64,000 bases of DNA from Delftia tsuruhatensis NBRC 16741 (GTDB lineage: Bacteria; Pseudomonadota; Gammaproteobacteria; Burkholderiales; Burkholderiaceae_C), in the NCBI RefSeq assembly GCF_001571325.1, contig NZ_BCTO01000019.1:62001-126000 (forward strand), written 5' to 3'. Position 1 is the first letter of the stretch. Each line of letters begins with the position of its first letter. Below, one piece after another: positions 29,943 to 38,832 of this stretch. The position numbers and the translations under genes were made by a program. The notes below the pieces were generated by a model. That model worked only from the letters and a program-made list of their open reading frames with translations. It did not search any database and had not been told where the DNA came from.

Positions 29943-31505
29943 CTATCGCAGGGCTGGCACAGCGTTGCCAACCTTGAATACGGCCACCATGCCCGACAGG
30001 CGCTGCGCCTGGTCGCTCAGTGCGGCCGCTGCCGCTGCGGACTCCTCCACCAGGGCAGCGTTTTGCTGCGTCATCTGGTCCAGATGGCTGACGGCCTGGT
30101 TGACCTGGCCAATGCCGTCGCGCTGCTCGGTGGAAGACGCCGTGATCTCGCCAATCATGTCCGAGACCTTGCGCACGCTGCCCACGATGTCATCCATCAC
30201 CTGGCCGGCCTGGGCGACCTGGGCAGAGCCTTCCTGCGCGGCATCGACCGAGGTGCTGATCAGCCCCTTGATCTCCTTGGCGGCCTCTGCGCTGCGATGG
30301 GCCAGGGCCCGCACTTCGCCAGCCACGACAGCGAAGCCACGGCCCTGCTCACCCGCGCGGGCCGCTTCCACGGCGGCATTGAGCGCGAGGATGTTGGTCT
30401 GGAAAGCAATGGAGTCGATCACGCCGATGATGTCGGAGATGCGGCGTGCGCTGTCGCTGATGCGGTCCATGCTGGCCACCACATGGCCCACCACGGCGCC
30501 CCCGCGCTCGGCCGCCTGGGCGGCGCTGCCGGCCAGGTGATTGGCCTGGCGCGCGGTGTCGGCGGCCTGGCCCACGGTCGCGGTCAGTTGCTCCATGCTG
30601 GCGGCCGTTTCCTCCAGGTTCGACGCCGTCTGCTCGGTGCGCGAAGACAGGTTGTGATTCCCGGCGGCAATCTCGGTGGATGCAGTGGAGATCGAGTGCA
30701 CGCTGTCACGCACCTCCGTCACCAGGCCACGCAGCCGTGCCGCCATGCCCGAGACCGAGCGCAGCAGATGACCGAATTCGTCCTTGCGGCTGTCCTCGGC
30801 CGACACGGTAAGGTCGCCCTGCGCAATGGCATCGGTCAGTTGCACGGCTCGCTCCAGCGGACGCGTGATGGCACGCGTCAGCACGAAGGCCAGCGCCAGT
30901 CCAGCCAGGAGCACCACGCCCTGGACAATCCAGGCCAGCACACTGGCCTGTTGGCGCGCGGCCTGGGCCTGCTCCATGGCCGCATCGCGCTGGCTGCGCT
31001 GCAGCTGCACGAAGACTTCCAGCGAGTCCACATAGCGGCCGATGGCACCCAGGTACTGTTGCTGGACGAACTCGCGGAACGCCGCGGCATCGCCCGTCAA
31101 CTTGATCTCGCGGGCCCGCTTGTTCAGCGCCAGCACCTCGGCACGGATGCTGGCGATGCGCTCCAGCGCAGCCTTGTCGGCCTCGCTGGCACCCTTGACG
31201 ATCTCGGCCTGCAGCTTGGTGATCAGGCCAGAGCCCTCCTTGACCCGGCCGTCGAGCAGGCGCGTCAATTCCTCATCGGTGGAGGCATTGCTGGCCAGCA
31301 CCCGCTCGCCCGTGGTTTCCGTTGCGCCCTTCCATTGAATGGCCAGACCGATGCGGTTCTCATATTCGGACAGCGTCTGCATGCCCTGGTCCATGGCGCG
31401 GGCCGCCGCAAACTGTGCCCACAGCGATACCGCAAGCATCATCGCCAACAAGCCGCCCAGCGTGCCCCAAAGCTTGGCGGACACGCTCCATTGATCAAAT
31501 TTCAT
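29943..31505 (-). CDS. Methyl-accepting chemotaxis protein (four-helix-bundle sensor)
   Basis: A 520-aa Tar/Tsr-type receptor. Transmembrane helix 1 is at about 12-32. The periplasmic helical bundle (33-188) has conserved-looking turns ([18 protein letters not shown]). Transmembrane helix 2 is at about 190-210, then HAMP and the signalling domain with [18 protein letters not shown]. It lacks an obvious C-terminal CheR/CheB tethering pentapeptide (ends AVPALR). Its signalling region closely resembles the receptor at 26566-28386, although the sensor domains are unrelated. ATG 31505. Confidence 0.93.
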   Translation of the reverse strand: MKFDQWSVSAKLWGTLGGLLAMMLAVSLWAQFAAARAMDQGMQTLSEYENRIGLAIQWKGATETTGERVLASNASTDEELTRLLDGRVKEGSGLITKLQAEIVKGASEADKAALERIASIRAEVLALNKRAREIKLTGDAAAFREFVQQQYLGAIGRYVDSLEVFVQLQRSQRDAAMEQAQAARQQASVLAWIVQGVVLLAGLALAFVLTRAITRPLERAVQLTDAIAQGDLTVSAEDSRKDEFGHLLRSVSGMAARLRGLVTEVRDSVHSISTASTEIAAGNHNLSSRTEQTASNLEETAASMEQLTATVGQAADTARQANHLAGSAAQAAERGGAVVGHVVASMDRISDSARRISDIIGVIDSIAFQTNILALNAAVEAARAGEQGRGFAVVAGEVRALAHRSAEAAKEIKGLISTSVDAAQEGSAQVAQAGQVMDDIVGSVRKVSDMIGEITASSTEQRDGIGQVNQAVSHLDQMTQQNAALVEESAAAAAALSDQAQRLSGMVAVFKVGNAVPALR

Positions 31506-31851
31506 TCGTAGAACTCTCGTCGGAAAAACTGAACAGAGGAAAGGTGAAACAACAGGCCACGCGCACTAGCGCCGGCCGTCTTCCGGTGAAAAGCCCCGCC
31601 ATATCGACATGGCCCATCAATCCGGAAAAGATGACTTGCTTTTTCGTCAGAAATACCGGGAACTTGAGGCTGCGCGCGGGCAGACCCGATATCACCCGCT
31701 GTGCACAACGCGGAACAGTGCATATGCAGTGGCAAGCGCCGGTGACATCGGATGCAAAATGCAATGACGCTTGCGGCTGCCGCGCCATTGAATGCCTGGG
31801 CTTGGAAGCTGCCAGCCGCCGTCTTTCGCACCTGCAAGTGCATAACACGCT
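31506..31851. other. Divergent intergenic region, chemoreceptor/diguanylate cyclase
   Basis: About 345 bp with no credible gene. It presumably holds divergent promoters. No clear hexamers, flagellar sigma-28 box or repeats were identified by eye. Confidence 0.35.
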
Positions 31852-33033
31852 GTGGATGTGTCACTCGATACCGATCGCCTCTATGTACTGATTGCGCCAC
31901 TGAGCATTTTGCTGCTCAGCTGCACGCTGGCCGTGTGCTGGCTGGTGCAGCGTCGCCAGCGCTATCTGCTGTGGATTGCCGGCGGCTATGCCCTGGTTTC
32001 CCTGGCGCTTGCATGGCAGAGCATTGCCCCCCGCGAACAACTCCACCATTGGGCCGTGTACACAGGCGCCATGTACCTGTTTGGCACCTGGTGCTTTGCG
32101 CGCTGCATGGCGGGGCGTTACGGGGTCTCGGCCCATCCCGTGCTGGGTTTGCTCATAGGTGCGGTGGTTCTGGCCGCGCTGTACTACTACAGCCGGATCC
32201 AGGTCGATCTGTGGGTACGCGTGCATTGGCTCAACACAGGCCTGGGCCTGCTGCAGTTGCTGCCGGCGCCCGCCATGCTGCGGCGCCGGCCACCGCAGGA
32301 TTGGCTGGAGAGAATGCTCTACTGGTCCTACGTGGTGTTTGCCGGCTACACCGCCGCCCGGCCGCTGCTGGTGCTGGCCCTGGGCAGCACCGACCTCAAT
32401 GAGATTGCTCGCTCCACCTACTGGCTGGTGACTCTGGTCAGCACGCTGTCGTTTGCTCTGCTGTTCACCCTGATGCTGCTGGCCTGCACGGTGCGCGATG
32501 TCTTCACCGCGCTGCGCCAGGAGCGCAACCACGACTCGCTGACCAACCTGCTCAACCGTCGCGCCTTCCAGGAGGCCGCCGAGCTGCGCCTGGCCGATTC
32601 GCACATGGCGCCGGTTTCCGTGCTGATCGGCGACATAGACCACTTCAAGCGCATCAACGACAGCTGGGGCCATGACTGTGGCGACCGCGTTCTGCAGGCC
32701 GTGGCCAGGACCTTGCAGCAGCATGTGCGCAGCGACGATCTGGTCTCACGCTTTGGCGGCGAGGAATTCGTGCTGCTGCTGATGCGCACCACGCCCGAGG
32801 AGGCCGAGCGCGTGGCCGAGCGCATACGCGCTCAGCTCAGCGCGGACGGCTATGTGCTGGCAGCCGGCCAGCGGATCACCATCAGCTTCGGCATCGCCCC
32901 CGTGGCCGCCAACACCGCCCTGACCGATGCGCTGACGCGCGCCGACGCCCTGCTCTACTCCGCCAAGCAGGCAGGCCGTGACCGTGTGCACGTGGCCGCG
33001 GACCCCGGCCGCAAGCTGCCCCAGACCACCTGA
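31852..33033 (+). CDS. Membrane diguanylate cyclase
   Basis: About 393 aa. Six or seven transmembrane helices (about 10-210) form an unclassified membrane sensor. The GGDEF domain (about 225-385) has IGDIDHFKRINDSWGH, GGEEF at 302-306, and an intact RxxD inhibitory site (RSDD, residues 293-296) five residues before it. The start is uncertain: GTG 31852 was used, GTG 31858 is equally possible, and no clear ribosome site is seen. It lies beside a chemoreceptor, third of three diguanylate cyclases in 16 kb. Confidence 0.85.
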   Translation: MDVSLDTDRLYVLIAPLSILLLSCTLAVCWLVQRRQRYLLWIAGGYALVSLALAWQSIAPREQLHHWAVYTGAMYLFGTWCFARCMAGRYGVSAHPVLGLLIGAVVLAALYYYSRIQVDLWVRVHWLNTGLGLLQLLPAPAMLRRRPPQDWLERMLYWSYVVFAGYTAARPLLVLALGSTDLNEIARSTYWLVTLVSTLSFALLFTLMLLACTVRDVFTALRQERNHDSLTNLLNRRAFQEAAELRLADSHMAPVSVLIGDIDHFKRINDSWGHDCGDRVLQAVARTLQQHVRSDDLVSRFGGEEFVLLLMRTTPEEAERVAERIRAQLSADGYVLAAGQRITISFGIAPVAANTALTDALTRADALLYSAKQAGRDRVHVAADPGRKLPQTT

Positions 33034-33099
33034 GACAGGAAGCAAGGAACGCCTTGCTCGCGCTTCCGCCCGTCAAAACTCGCTGAAAAGAAAAGAAAA

Positions 33100-33124
33100 G
33101 CCCGCCAGGGAGTGGCGGGCTTGT
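33100..33124 (-). terminator. Bidirectional terminator between cyclase and CsbD gene
   Basis: GCCCGCCA (33100-33107) pairs with TGGCGGGC (33113-33120). On the minus strand it is followed by TTTTCTTTTCTTTT, a good terminator for the csbD-like gene. On the plus strand the tail is TTGTT. Confidence 0.75.
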
Positions 33125-33149
33125 TCGTCATCAAGGCAGCGTGGGCGCC

Positions 33150-33329
33150 TTACTTTTTCGCATCCTTCAGGGCTTCCTTCACATCGCCCAGCTTTTTCTG
33201 AGCCGTGCCTTCGACCTGCTTGGCAATGCCCTTGGCCTGCTGTTCGGGGCTGTCGATCAACTCGCCAGCCTTTTGCTGCACCTTGCCTGCGGCATCCTTG
33301 AGCGTGCCCTTGATCTGATCCGTGTTCAT
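33150..33329 (-). CDS. CsbD-family small stress protein
   Basis: A 59-aa, lysine- and alanine-rich hydrophilic protein starting MNTDQIKGTLKDAAGKVQ, the characteristic CsbD-family opening, with amphipathic helices throughout. Family members are stress-induced and of uncertain biochemical function. Start ATG 33329 matches the family; an open frame extends upstream without similarity. A strong terminator follows. Confidence 0.88.
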   Translation of the reverse strand: MNTDQIKGTLKDAAGKVQQKAGELIDSPEQQAKGIAKQVEGTAQKKLGDVKEALKDAKK

Positions 33330-33461
33330 AGCTGCGTCCTTTGCTGCAAGAGCTTCTAAAAAAGGGATGGATCCTTGCAGACCCGACGCAACGATAAGCG
33401 CGCCCCGCAAGGACAAGCGCCAGCGCTCGGCAACGATGAGCGTGGTCTCAGGCCTACAGCC

Positions 33462-33827
33462 TCATCTCTTCCCCGGAGCGCGGCCTGCCGCCATGCCTGT
33501 TTCGGAGCGCAGGCGTTTCAGTGCCTCGTCCACCACCGCTTCCTTGTGCGCCTCGAACAGGCCTGCCGCAGCGTCCTTGTGCTCTTGCAGCAACTGGCAC
33601 AGGCGCGAAATTTCCTCTCTCAATCCCGCCGCACCCTGCTCGATCTCGGCCTGGTCGGCATCGCCGGCTTCGTCCAATTCGAAGCTGCGCCGTATGCGCG
33701 CAACGATTTCTGCATTCATGGAACGGTGGCCGGCCTTTGCCGCTTCCGAGATGCGATCACGCATGCCATCCGGAAAACGGACGATGAAGCGCTCCTGGGT
33801 TTCGCTGGGAAAGGGTTTGCGTTGCAT
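33462..33827 (-). CDS. Arc-type ribbon-helix-helix DNA-binding protein
   Basis: About 121 aa. The N-terminal Arc-like fold (RFIVRFPDGMRDRISEAAK, then HRSMNAEIVARIRRSFE) is followed by an acidic, helical tail (about 58-121) that may oligomerise or bind a partner. Arc-family proteins act as repressors or antitoxin-like regulators; no toxin gene is adjacent. Start ATG 33827 was chosen by the Arc N-terminus. ATG 33878, 17 codons upstream, is possible. Targets unknown. Confidence 0.8.
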   Translation of the reverse strand: MQRKPFPSETQERFIVRFPDGMRDRISEAAKAGHRSMNAEIVARIRRSFELDEAGDADQAEIEQGAAGLREEISRLCQLLQEHKDAAAGLFEAHKEAVVDEALKRLRSETGMAAGRAPGKR

Positions 33828-33992
33828 TGCGCGATGGTACCTGCCGGATGCAAATTCAGATTCATGCCTAGTTGACATGATTCCAAGTTGGCATAAAACT
33901 CGAAACGACCCGCCCGGGGGCTGTGCAAGCCCACATCCACGCCCTCGAACCACCAGCCCTGAATCCAGGACACATTGCGCAAGGACAGAACC

Positions 33993-34385
33993 ATGCCGGA
34001 CACAGACATGCCAGCCTCCGTGCATCCTGCGCAGGCCGTCGCCAGCCCGCCCGACCCGGAGACCCTGGCAACAGACGCGCTATGCCACATCAGCGCAGCG
34101 CTGAGCGTGCTGGAAATGCATGTGGAAAGATCCAGCCGCGCCATGGTGATCGGTGTCCGCGACCTGCTGCGCGGCTATCACCTCAAGGCGGACCGCGCCG
34201 CTGCCGAGCAGCCGGTGGAGGCCCTGGCCAGCAGCGTGCTGCCACAAATGTCCGCCGACCTTCAGGGCCTGCTGGAAATCATTGACCGCGTGAACGACGA
34301 CGAGACGGACGACCCCATCCTCTATGCCGTGAGCTACCTGCTCAGGGCGGCCAAGAGATTCTCGGATGCGGCGGCGCAGGCCTAG
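33993..34385 (+). CDS. Hypothetical protein, helical, unknown function
   Basis: A 130-aa soluble, mostly helical protein (TDALCHISAALSVLEMHVE near 28-46; DPILYAVSYLLRAAKRFSDA at the C-terminus). It loosely resembles small hypothetical proteins with DUF6124-like helices, but no assignment is claimed. Start ATG 33993 (MPDTDMPAS) follows AAGGACAG. It is divergent from the Arc-type gene across 165 bp and convergent with the murA paralogue. Confidence 0.6.
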   Translation: MPDTDMPASVHPAQAVASPPDPETLATDALCHISAALSVLEMHVERSSRAMVIGVRDLLRGYHLKADRAAAEQPVEALASSVLPQMSADLQGLLEIIDRVNDDETDDPILYAVSYLLRAAKRFSDAAAQA

Positions 34386-34409
34386 CAGCCTGCGCATCGC
34401 CGCTTTCCA

Positions 34410-35711
34410 TCACTCCTCGTTGGTCCACTCCACCCGAGCGCCCAGACTGCGCAGGTTCTCCACGAAGTGCGGATGCGCCCGGCGGATCGGCGTGGCGTTG
34501 CGGATCTCCGAGCGGCCCTCGATGCTGCTGGCAACCATGAACAGCGCAATCGCCACGCGGATGATGTAGGGGCTCTCCACCACGGCCGGCGTCAGCGGAT
34601 TGCCGCCGAAGGTGACCACACGATGCGGGTCCGAAGAAAACACATGGGCGCCGAACTTGGACAGCTCGCCCGTCCAGCCCAGCGCGCCGTCGTAGATCTT
34701 GTTCCAGAACAGCGCATTGCCCTGCGCATGCACGCCCAGCGCAATGAAGATGGGCAGCAGATCCACCGGAAAGTACGGCCAGGGAGCGGCTTCCACCTTG
34801 GTAAGCACATTGCTGGTGAACGGCGTCTGCACCTTCAGCGGCCCCGAGCGCAGCGCGCGTGACCAGCCGTTCTTGTGCTCCACCTGCACGCCAAACTTGG
34901 CGAAGGTGCGGTCGATCAGCGGAAAGTTGTCCGGCGTGCTGTTGCGCACCTCCACATCGCCGCCCGTGATCGCGCCCAGCGCGAGAAAGGTGGTGATCTC
35001 GTGGAAGTCTTCCTCGAAGGTGAACTCGCCGCCGCTCAGCGGCGCGCCGCCACGCACCGTCAGCCGCGAGGTGCCGATGCCGTCGATGTCGGCGCCCATC
35101 ATCACCATGAAGCGGCAGAACTCCTGCACATGCGGCTCGCAGGCCGCATTGGTCAGCATGGACTCGCCCTGCGCGGCCACGGCGCACAGCACGAAATTCT
35201 CTGTCGCCGTGACGGAGGCGTAGTCCAGCCAGTGGCGCACGGCCTTGAGCGGCTGTGCGCTGTGGATCAGCAGCGAGCCGCTGGCGCGCTCCACCTCACC
35301 TCCGAAGGAGCGGAAGATGTCCACGTGCGGATCGATCTCGCGCACGCCCAGCGTGCAGCCCTTGACGTTGTCCTCCAGCCGCGCCACGCCAAAGCGCGCC
35401 AGCAGCGGCGGCACCAGCATGATGGAAGAGCGCATCTCCTCCGGCAGACGATGCGACGATGCATCAAAGCGCGTATCGCGATGATGCAACTGCAGCGTGC
35501 GTGTGGTTTCGTCCAGTTCCACCTCGCTGCCCAGCGTGCGGAAGATGTCCAGGATCTTGCGCACATCGGTGATGTCCGGCACGCCATGCAGCCGCAGCGG
35601 CTGATCGGTCAATAGCGTGGCGCACAGGATCGGCAACACGGCATTCTTGTTGGCGGAAGGAACGACGCGGCCGCGCAAGGGCGTGCCGCCGTGGACGATG
35701 AGATTGGACAT
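34410..35711 (-). CDS. Divergent MurA-like enolpyruvyl transferase
   Basis: A 433-aa protein of the MurA/AroA fold. Conserved points include SANKNAVLPIL (Lys22/Asn23, substrate-binding in MurA), the catalytic loop KGCTLGVREIDPH with Cys119, and FPVDLLP, aligning with the FPTD catalytic-Asp region. The C-terminal part (YIIRVAIALFMVASSIEGRSEI, HPHFVENLRSLGARVEW) departs from housekeeping MurA. Housekeeping murA in related genomes usually sits in another cluster, so this is probably a second copy with altered substrate or role. Start ATG 35711 (MSNLIVHGG). A UDP-GlcNAc reaction is not proven. Confidence 0.78.
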   Translation of the reverse strand: MSNLIVHGGTPLRGRVVPSANKNAVLPILCATLLTDQPLRLHGVPDITDVRKILDIFRTLGSEVELDETTRTLQLHHRDTRFDASSHRLPEEMRSSIMLVPPLLARFGVARLEDNVKGCTLGVREIDPHVDIFRSFGGEVERASGSLLIHSAQPLKAVRHWLDYASVTATENFVLCAVAAQGESMLTNAACEPHVQEFCRFMVMMGADIDGIGTSRLTVRGGAPLSGGEFTFEEDFHEITTFLALGAITGGDVEVRNSTPDNFPLIDRTFAKFGVQVEHKNGWSRALRSGPLKVQTPFTSNVLTKVEAAPWPYFPVDLLPIFIALGVHAQGNALFWNKIYDGALGWTGELSKFGAHVFSSDPHRVVTFGGNPLTPAVVESPYIIRVAIALFMVASSIEGRSEIRNATPIRRAHPHFVENLRSLGARVEWTNEE

Positions 35712-35847
35712 GGGGGTGCAGCGCAAGCAGCGAAAGGACAACGCGTGATTCTAGGGTTGCCAAGCCCCCCGGCGGACCTGCATCGGCTGCGCGCACCCGC
35801 TGTTTCAACAGGTTTCTTCTCTGGATCGCCAACCCGACAACAAAGCG

Positions 35848-36327
35848 TCAGGCTCTGCCCTGGAGTTCGTGCCCGTAGACGATGAAGCCACGATGCTCGG
35901 CCACCTGGTCATACAGCGCACGGCCCGCTTCGTTGGAAGACTGCGTCTGCCAGTAGACACGGCGCGCTCCCGCCAGGGATGCCTGCTCGTAGACCGCGCG
36001 GATGAGCGACTTGCCTATGCCTTGCTTGCGCCGGCGTGCATCGGCAAACAGATCCTGCAAATAGCACACGGGCTCCAGCCGCGTCGTGCTGCGGTGGAAC
36101 AGGTAGTGCGCCAGGCCCACCAGCTCACCCTCGCTCTCTGCCACCAGCGCAAACACCGGCTCCAGCGGATTGAGAAAGCGCTCCCAGGTCGCCTGCGTGA
36201 TGTCATCGGGCAGCGCCGTCTCGCCAGCGCGCCCGTAAAAGGCGTTGTAGCCCTGCCAAAGAGGAAGCCATTGCTGATGGTCCGCCTGTGCAACGGGCCG
36301 GATCTGAAGCGTGGGAACGGAGGACAT
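35848..36327 (-). CDS. GNAT-family N-acetyltransferase
   Basis: A 159-aa single-domain acetyltransferase. CYLQDLFADARRRKQGIGKSLIRAVYEQA contains the acetyl-CoA loop (RRKQGIGKSL), and VYWQTQSSNEAGRALYDQVAEHRGF is the family's C-terminal motif. The sequence resembles enzymes that act on small amines or N-terminal residues, but the substrate is not assignable. Standalone gene upstream of the murA paralogue on the same strand (136-bp gap). ATG 36327. Confidence 0.88.
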   Translation of the reverse strand: MSSVPTLQIRPVAQADHQQWLPLWQGYNAFYGRAGETALPDDITQATWERFLNPLEPVFALVAESEGELVGLAHYLFHRSTTRLEPVCYLQDLFADARRRKQGIGKSLIRAVYEQASLAGARRVYWQTQSSNEAGRALYDQVAEHRGFIVYGHELQGRA

Positions 36328-36593
36328 GGAACTCCTGGCAAATGAGATGGGAATCCCGAATTCTAGGGACTGCCAGCCGCCGCAAAGCCGTTGCCGACGC
36401 GCTGCTCACACCTGTGAAGACCTGCGGACAGGCTGCACAGCGCGTGCGCAAAACACATACGCAGCGTACAGACCCGGCCTACATGCGGCCACAAACTTGA
36501 CCCGCACGGAAACGCCGCGAAACCAATTGAAATAGATCCCGTCAGAGGCCGCGCTCCCCAAAGGCTTCCGAAATCACATGACGGAGATACAAG

Positions 36594-36779
36594 ATGCATC
36601 GAGTCGTTCCCACAGAAAGCTTCAACCCGGACCCGGATGCCCGCTACCACCGCAGCCTGCTGGAAGCCTTTCCCGTGCGCGGCGGCCAGCAGCTGTTGCT
36701 GCTGCGCATGGAGCCACGGCCTCTGCTGGAACGCCTTTCAATGCTCGGGCTGCGCATTCTGAACCGCATCCGCAATTGA
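36594..36779 (+). CDS. Small hypothetical protein (61 aa)
   Basis: ATG 36594 with GGAG 11-14 bp upstream. The product (MHRVVPTESFNPDPDARYHR...LRILNRIRN) is basic, Leu/Arg-rich and not recognised. A second tiny frame starts 39 bp after its stop. Coding status is plausible but unproven. Confidence 0.4.
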   Translation: MHRVVPTESFNPDPDARYHRSLLEAFPVRGGQQLLLLRMEPRPLLERLSMLGLRILNRIRN

Positions 36780-36817
36780 ACTGGCAAGAACCACCAAACA
36801 CTCCCGAGAGCTGCACG

Positions 36818-36916
36818 ATGCGCCACCTCTTCCTCGTCTTCCTGTGGTCTGCAATCTGCGCCATCTCCTTTGCGGTGGCGATGCTGGCCAGCCCCATGTT
36901 CAGCCACTCCATCTGA
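36818..36916 (+). CDS. Possible 32-aa single-pass membrane peptide
   Basis: ATG 36818 to TGA 36916 encodes MRHLFLVFLWSAICAISFAV followed by AMLASPMFSHSI, almost entirely one hydrophobic helix. A weak GAGAG ribosome site lies 5-9 bp upstream. It could be a small membrane protein cotranscribed with the 61-aa frame. Too short for similarity arguments. Confidence 0.35.
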   Translation: MRHLFLVFLWSAICAISFAVAMLASPMFSHSI

Positions 36917-37075
36917 CAGCGGTGCCCTCTGCACCCGCATGCGCGCAGGCCCATGCGCGGCATCTCCAATGACCGCCAGTTTGCCGGCCCGCCTTTTCAC
37001 AAGGCGGCCATTTCTGACCTGGGTACGAATGACGCACTACACTGCGCCAGTCCATTTGCCTGCAAAGGAGTTGCT

Positions 37076-38149
37076 ATGAAGAAACGCAGACTGCAGATTC
37101 ACCCCGTAGTGGGCGCATTGCTGATGGGAATTGCCGGCCTTACGGCCCTGCCCAGCACCTGGGCCTGCACCCGCCTTGTCTTTCTTGGTGCGAATGGCCA
37201 GGTCGTCACCGCGCGCTCCATGGATTGGAAAAGCGACATCGTCAGCAATCTCTGGGTGCTCCCGCGTGGAATGGAGCGCTCAGGCAAGGCAGGCCCCAAC
37301 TCGTTGCGCTGGACGTCCAAATACGGAAGCGTCATCACCTCGGGCTATGACGTCTCCACCACCGATGGAGTCAATGAAGCCGGCCTCAACGCCAACCTGC
37401 TCTGGCTGGTGGAGTCCCAATACCCGGCCTTCGGTGCGGGCAGCAAGCCTGGCCTGACCATTGCAGCCTGGGCGCAATACGTGCTGGACAACTTCGCCAC
37501 CGTCCAGGAAGCCGTTGCGGCGCTGGAGAAAGAACCTTTCACCATCGTCTCCGACAACGTTCCCGGAGAGAACCGGCTGACGACGCTGCATCTCTCGATG
37601 TCCGACGCCAGCGGCGACAGCGCCATCGTCGAGTACATCAATGGCCGGCAGGTGATACATCACGGCCGGCAATACCAGGTCATGACCAATTCACCGACGT
37701 TTGATCAGCAGTTGGCTCTCAACACCTATTGGCAGCAAGTGGGCGGCACCACCATGCTGCCCGGCACCAATCGCGCCGCCGATCGATTTGCCCGCGCATC
37801 CTTCTACGTCAACGCCATCCCCAAAAGTCAGGACCCCAACAAGGCGCTGGCCAGCGTCTTCAGCGTGATCCGCAACGCCTCGGTGCCCTACGGCCTGAAT
37901 ACGCCGGAGGAGCCCAATATCTCGTCAACCCGCTGGAGAACCGTTTTCGACCACCAGCGCAAGCTCTACTTCTTCGAATCAGCGTTGACGCCAAATACCT
38001 TCTGGATAGACCTCAAGGCACTCGACTTCAGCCAGAAAACCGGCAAGGTTCTCAAGCTGGATCTGGGCCCAGACCAGAACCACACCTTCTCGGGCGATGC
38101 CACGCGGCAGTTTCAGGAATCATTACCGTTTCAATTTCTAGGCATCTAG
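37076..38149 (+). CDS. Secreted choloylglycine-hydrolase/penicillin-V-acylase family enzyme
   Basis: A 357-aa Ntn hydrolase. The signal peptide MKKRRLQIHPVVGALLMGIA...LPSTWA ends at Ala30, which exposes Cys31 (CTRLVFLGANG), the expected N-terminal nucleophile. RSMDWKSD and the later TTDGVNEAGLNANLLWL match conserved family positions. ATG 37076 has AAGGAG. It probably acts in the periplasm on a C-N amide bond. Penicillin V, bile salts and N-acyl homoserine lactones are all used in this family, and the substrate here is unknown. Confidence 0.88.
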   Translation: MKKRRLQIHPVVGALLMGIAGLTALPSTWACTRLVFLGANGQVVTARSMDWKSDIVSNLWVLPRGMERSGKAGPNSLRWTSKYGSVITSGYDVSTTDGVNEAGLNANLLWLVESQYPAFGAGSKPGLTIAAWAQYVLDNFATVQEAVAALEKEPFTIVSDNVPGENRLTTLHLSMSDASGDSAIVEYINGRQVIHHGRQYQVMTNSPTFDQQLALNTYWQQVGGTTMLPGTNRAADRFARASFYVNAIPKSQDPNKALASVFSVIRNASVPYGLNTPEEPNISSTRWRTVFDHQRKLYFFESALTPNTFWIDLKALDFSQKTGKVLKLDLGPDQNHTFSGDATRQFQESLPFQFLGI

Positions 38150-38169
38150 GGAAGAGGAAAAATGCGACC

Positions 38170-38367
38170 AGAAACACCAAATCAACAACGGCCGCTGGCG
38201 GCCCCCAACTTTGCACGGTGCCTGCAGGCATCACAACCATGACCGTTACCGTCATCGGCGGGGGCGGCGCGACGGGAGGACCTGTCAATGCAGGCCTCGG
38301 CACCGATCGGAGTTCTTCCTGCAAACCACGCCCGTCGGGTGCGCCCAAGCGGAAAATCATCTGGTAG
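38170..38367 (+). pseudogene. Possible remnant of a glycine-rich secreted or fibre-like protein
   Basis: One reading frame in this gap encodes TVPAGITTMTVTVIGGGGA, a pattern typical of the start of glycine-rich phage-tail or adhesin-like proteins (PAG..xVTVxGGGG). It lacks an obvious start and ends after about 30 more unrelated residues at TAG 38365. Best read as a decayed fragment. Low confidence. Confidence 0.25.
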
Positions 38368-38412
38368 CCTGCATGCAAGCGAGGCGATCAGTGCCTCTTA
38401 GAAAGGATCAGC

Positions 38413-38832
38413 ATGCTTTCCAGAATTTGCGCAGCTGCATTTTTCGCTGCCATCACGCTTGTACAAATGCCGGCGATCGCCCAGGCGGACGTTCCGTCCA
38501 CTGCGGTGACCTTCAAGAAAGGCACGTCGGGCGCGACTGTCCAAGGCAAGCTCCAAGGCAACAAGGAGCAGGCGCACGACTACATAGTGCGTGCGGTTGC
38601 CGGGCAGAAGATGACCGTGCACATGGAGACGAAATCCACCTCCACCTACTTCAACGTGCTGCCGCCCGGCAGCGAGGAAGCGCTGTACCGGGGCGAGGTG
38701 GCAGACGGCCCCACATGGACCGGTGCATTGCCCGCCAGCGGTGACTACCGTGTGCGTGTCTTCCTCAACCGCGCAGCCGCCCGCCAGGGCAAGTCATCGG
38801 CGTACGCGCTCAAGATTTCCGTAGTGGATTGA
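38413..38832 (+). CDS. Small periplasmic protein (PliG-like / 'DNA breaking-rejoining' family appearance)
   Basis: A 139-aa secreted protein. Signal peptide MLSRICAAAFFAAITLVQMP..AQA, then a beta-rich domain with FNVLPPGSEEALYRGEV and LPASGDYRVRVFLNRAAARQG. This pattern recurs in a widespread periplasmic family that is often mislabelled and includes the PliG inhibitors of g-type lysozyme. Lysozyme inhibition here is inference from memory of the motif. ATG 38413 follows AGAAAGGATC. Confidence 0.65.
   Translation: MLSRICAAAFFAAITLVQMPAIAQADVPSTAVTFKKGTSGATVQGKLQGNKEQAHDYIVRAVAGQKMTVHMETKSTSTYFNVLPPGSEEALYRGEVADGPTWTGALPASGDYRVRVFLNRAAARQGKSSAYALKISVVD

Noticed and set aside
26566-31505. Near-identical DNA stretches in the two chemoreceptor genes as a repeat element.
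   Set aside because: The similarity is confined to the signalling domain that all chemoreceptors conserve.
33462-34385. Arc-type regulator plus divergent hypothetical gene as a toxin-antitoxin pair.
   Set aside because: They are divergent rather than an overlapping operon, and the second protein has no toxin-like feature.
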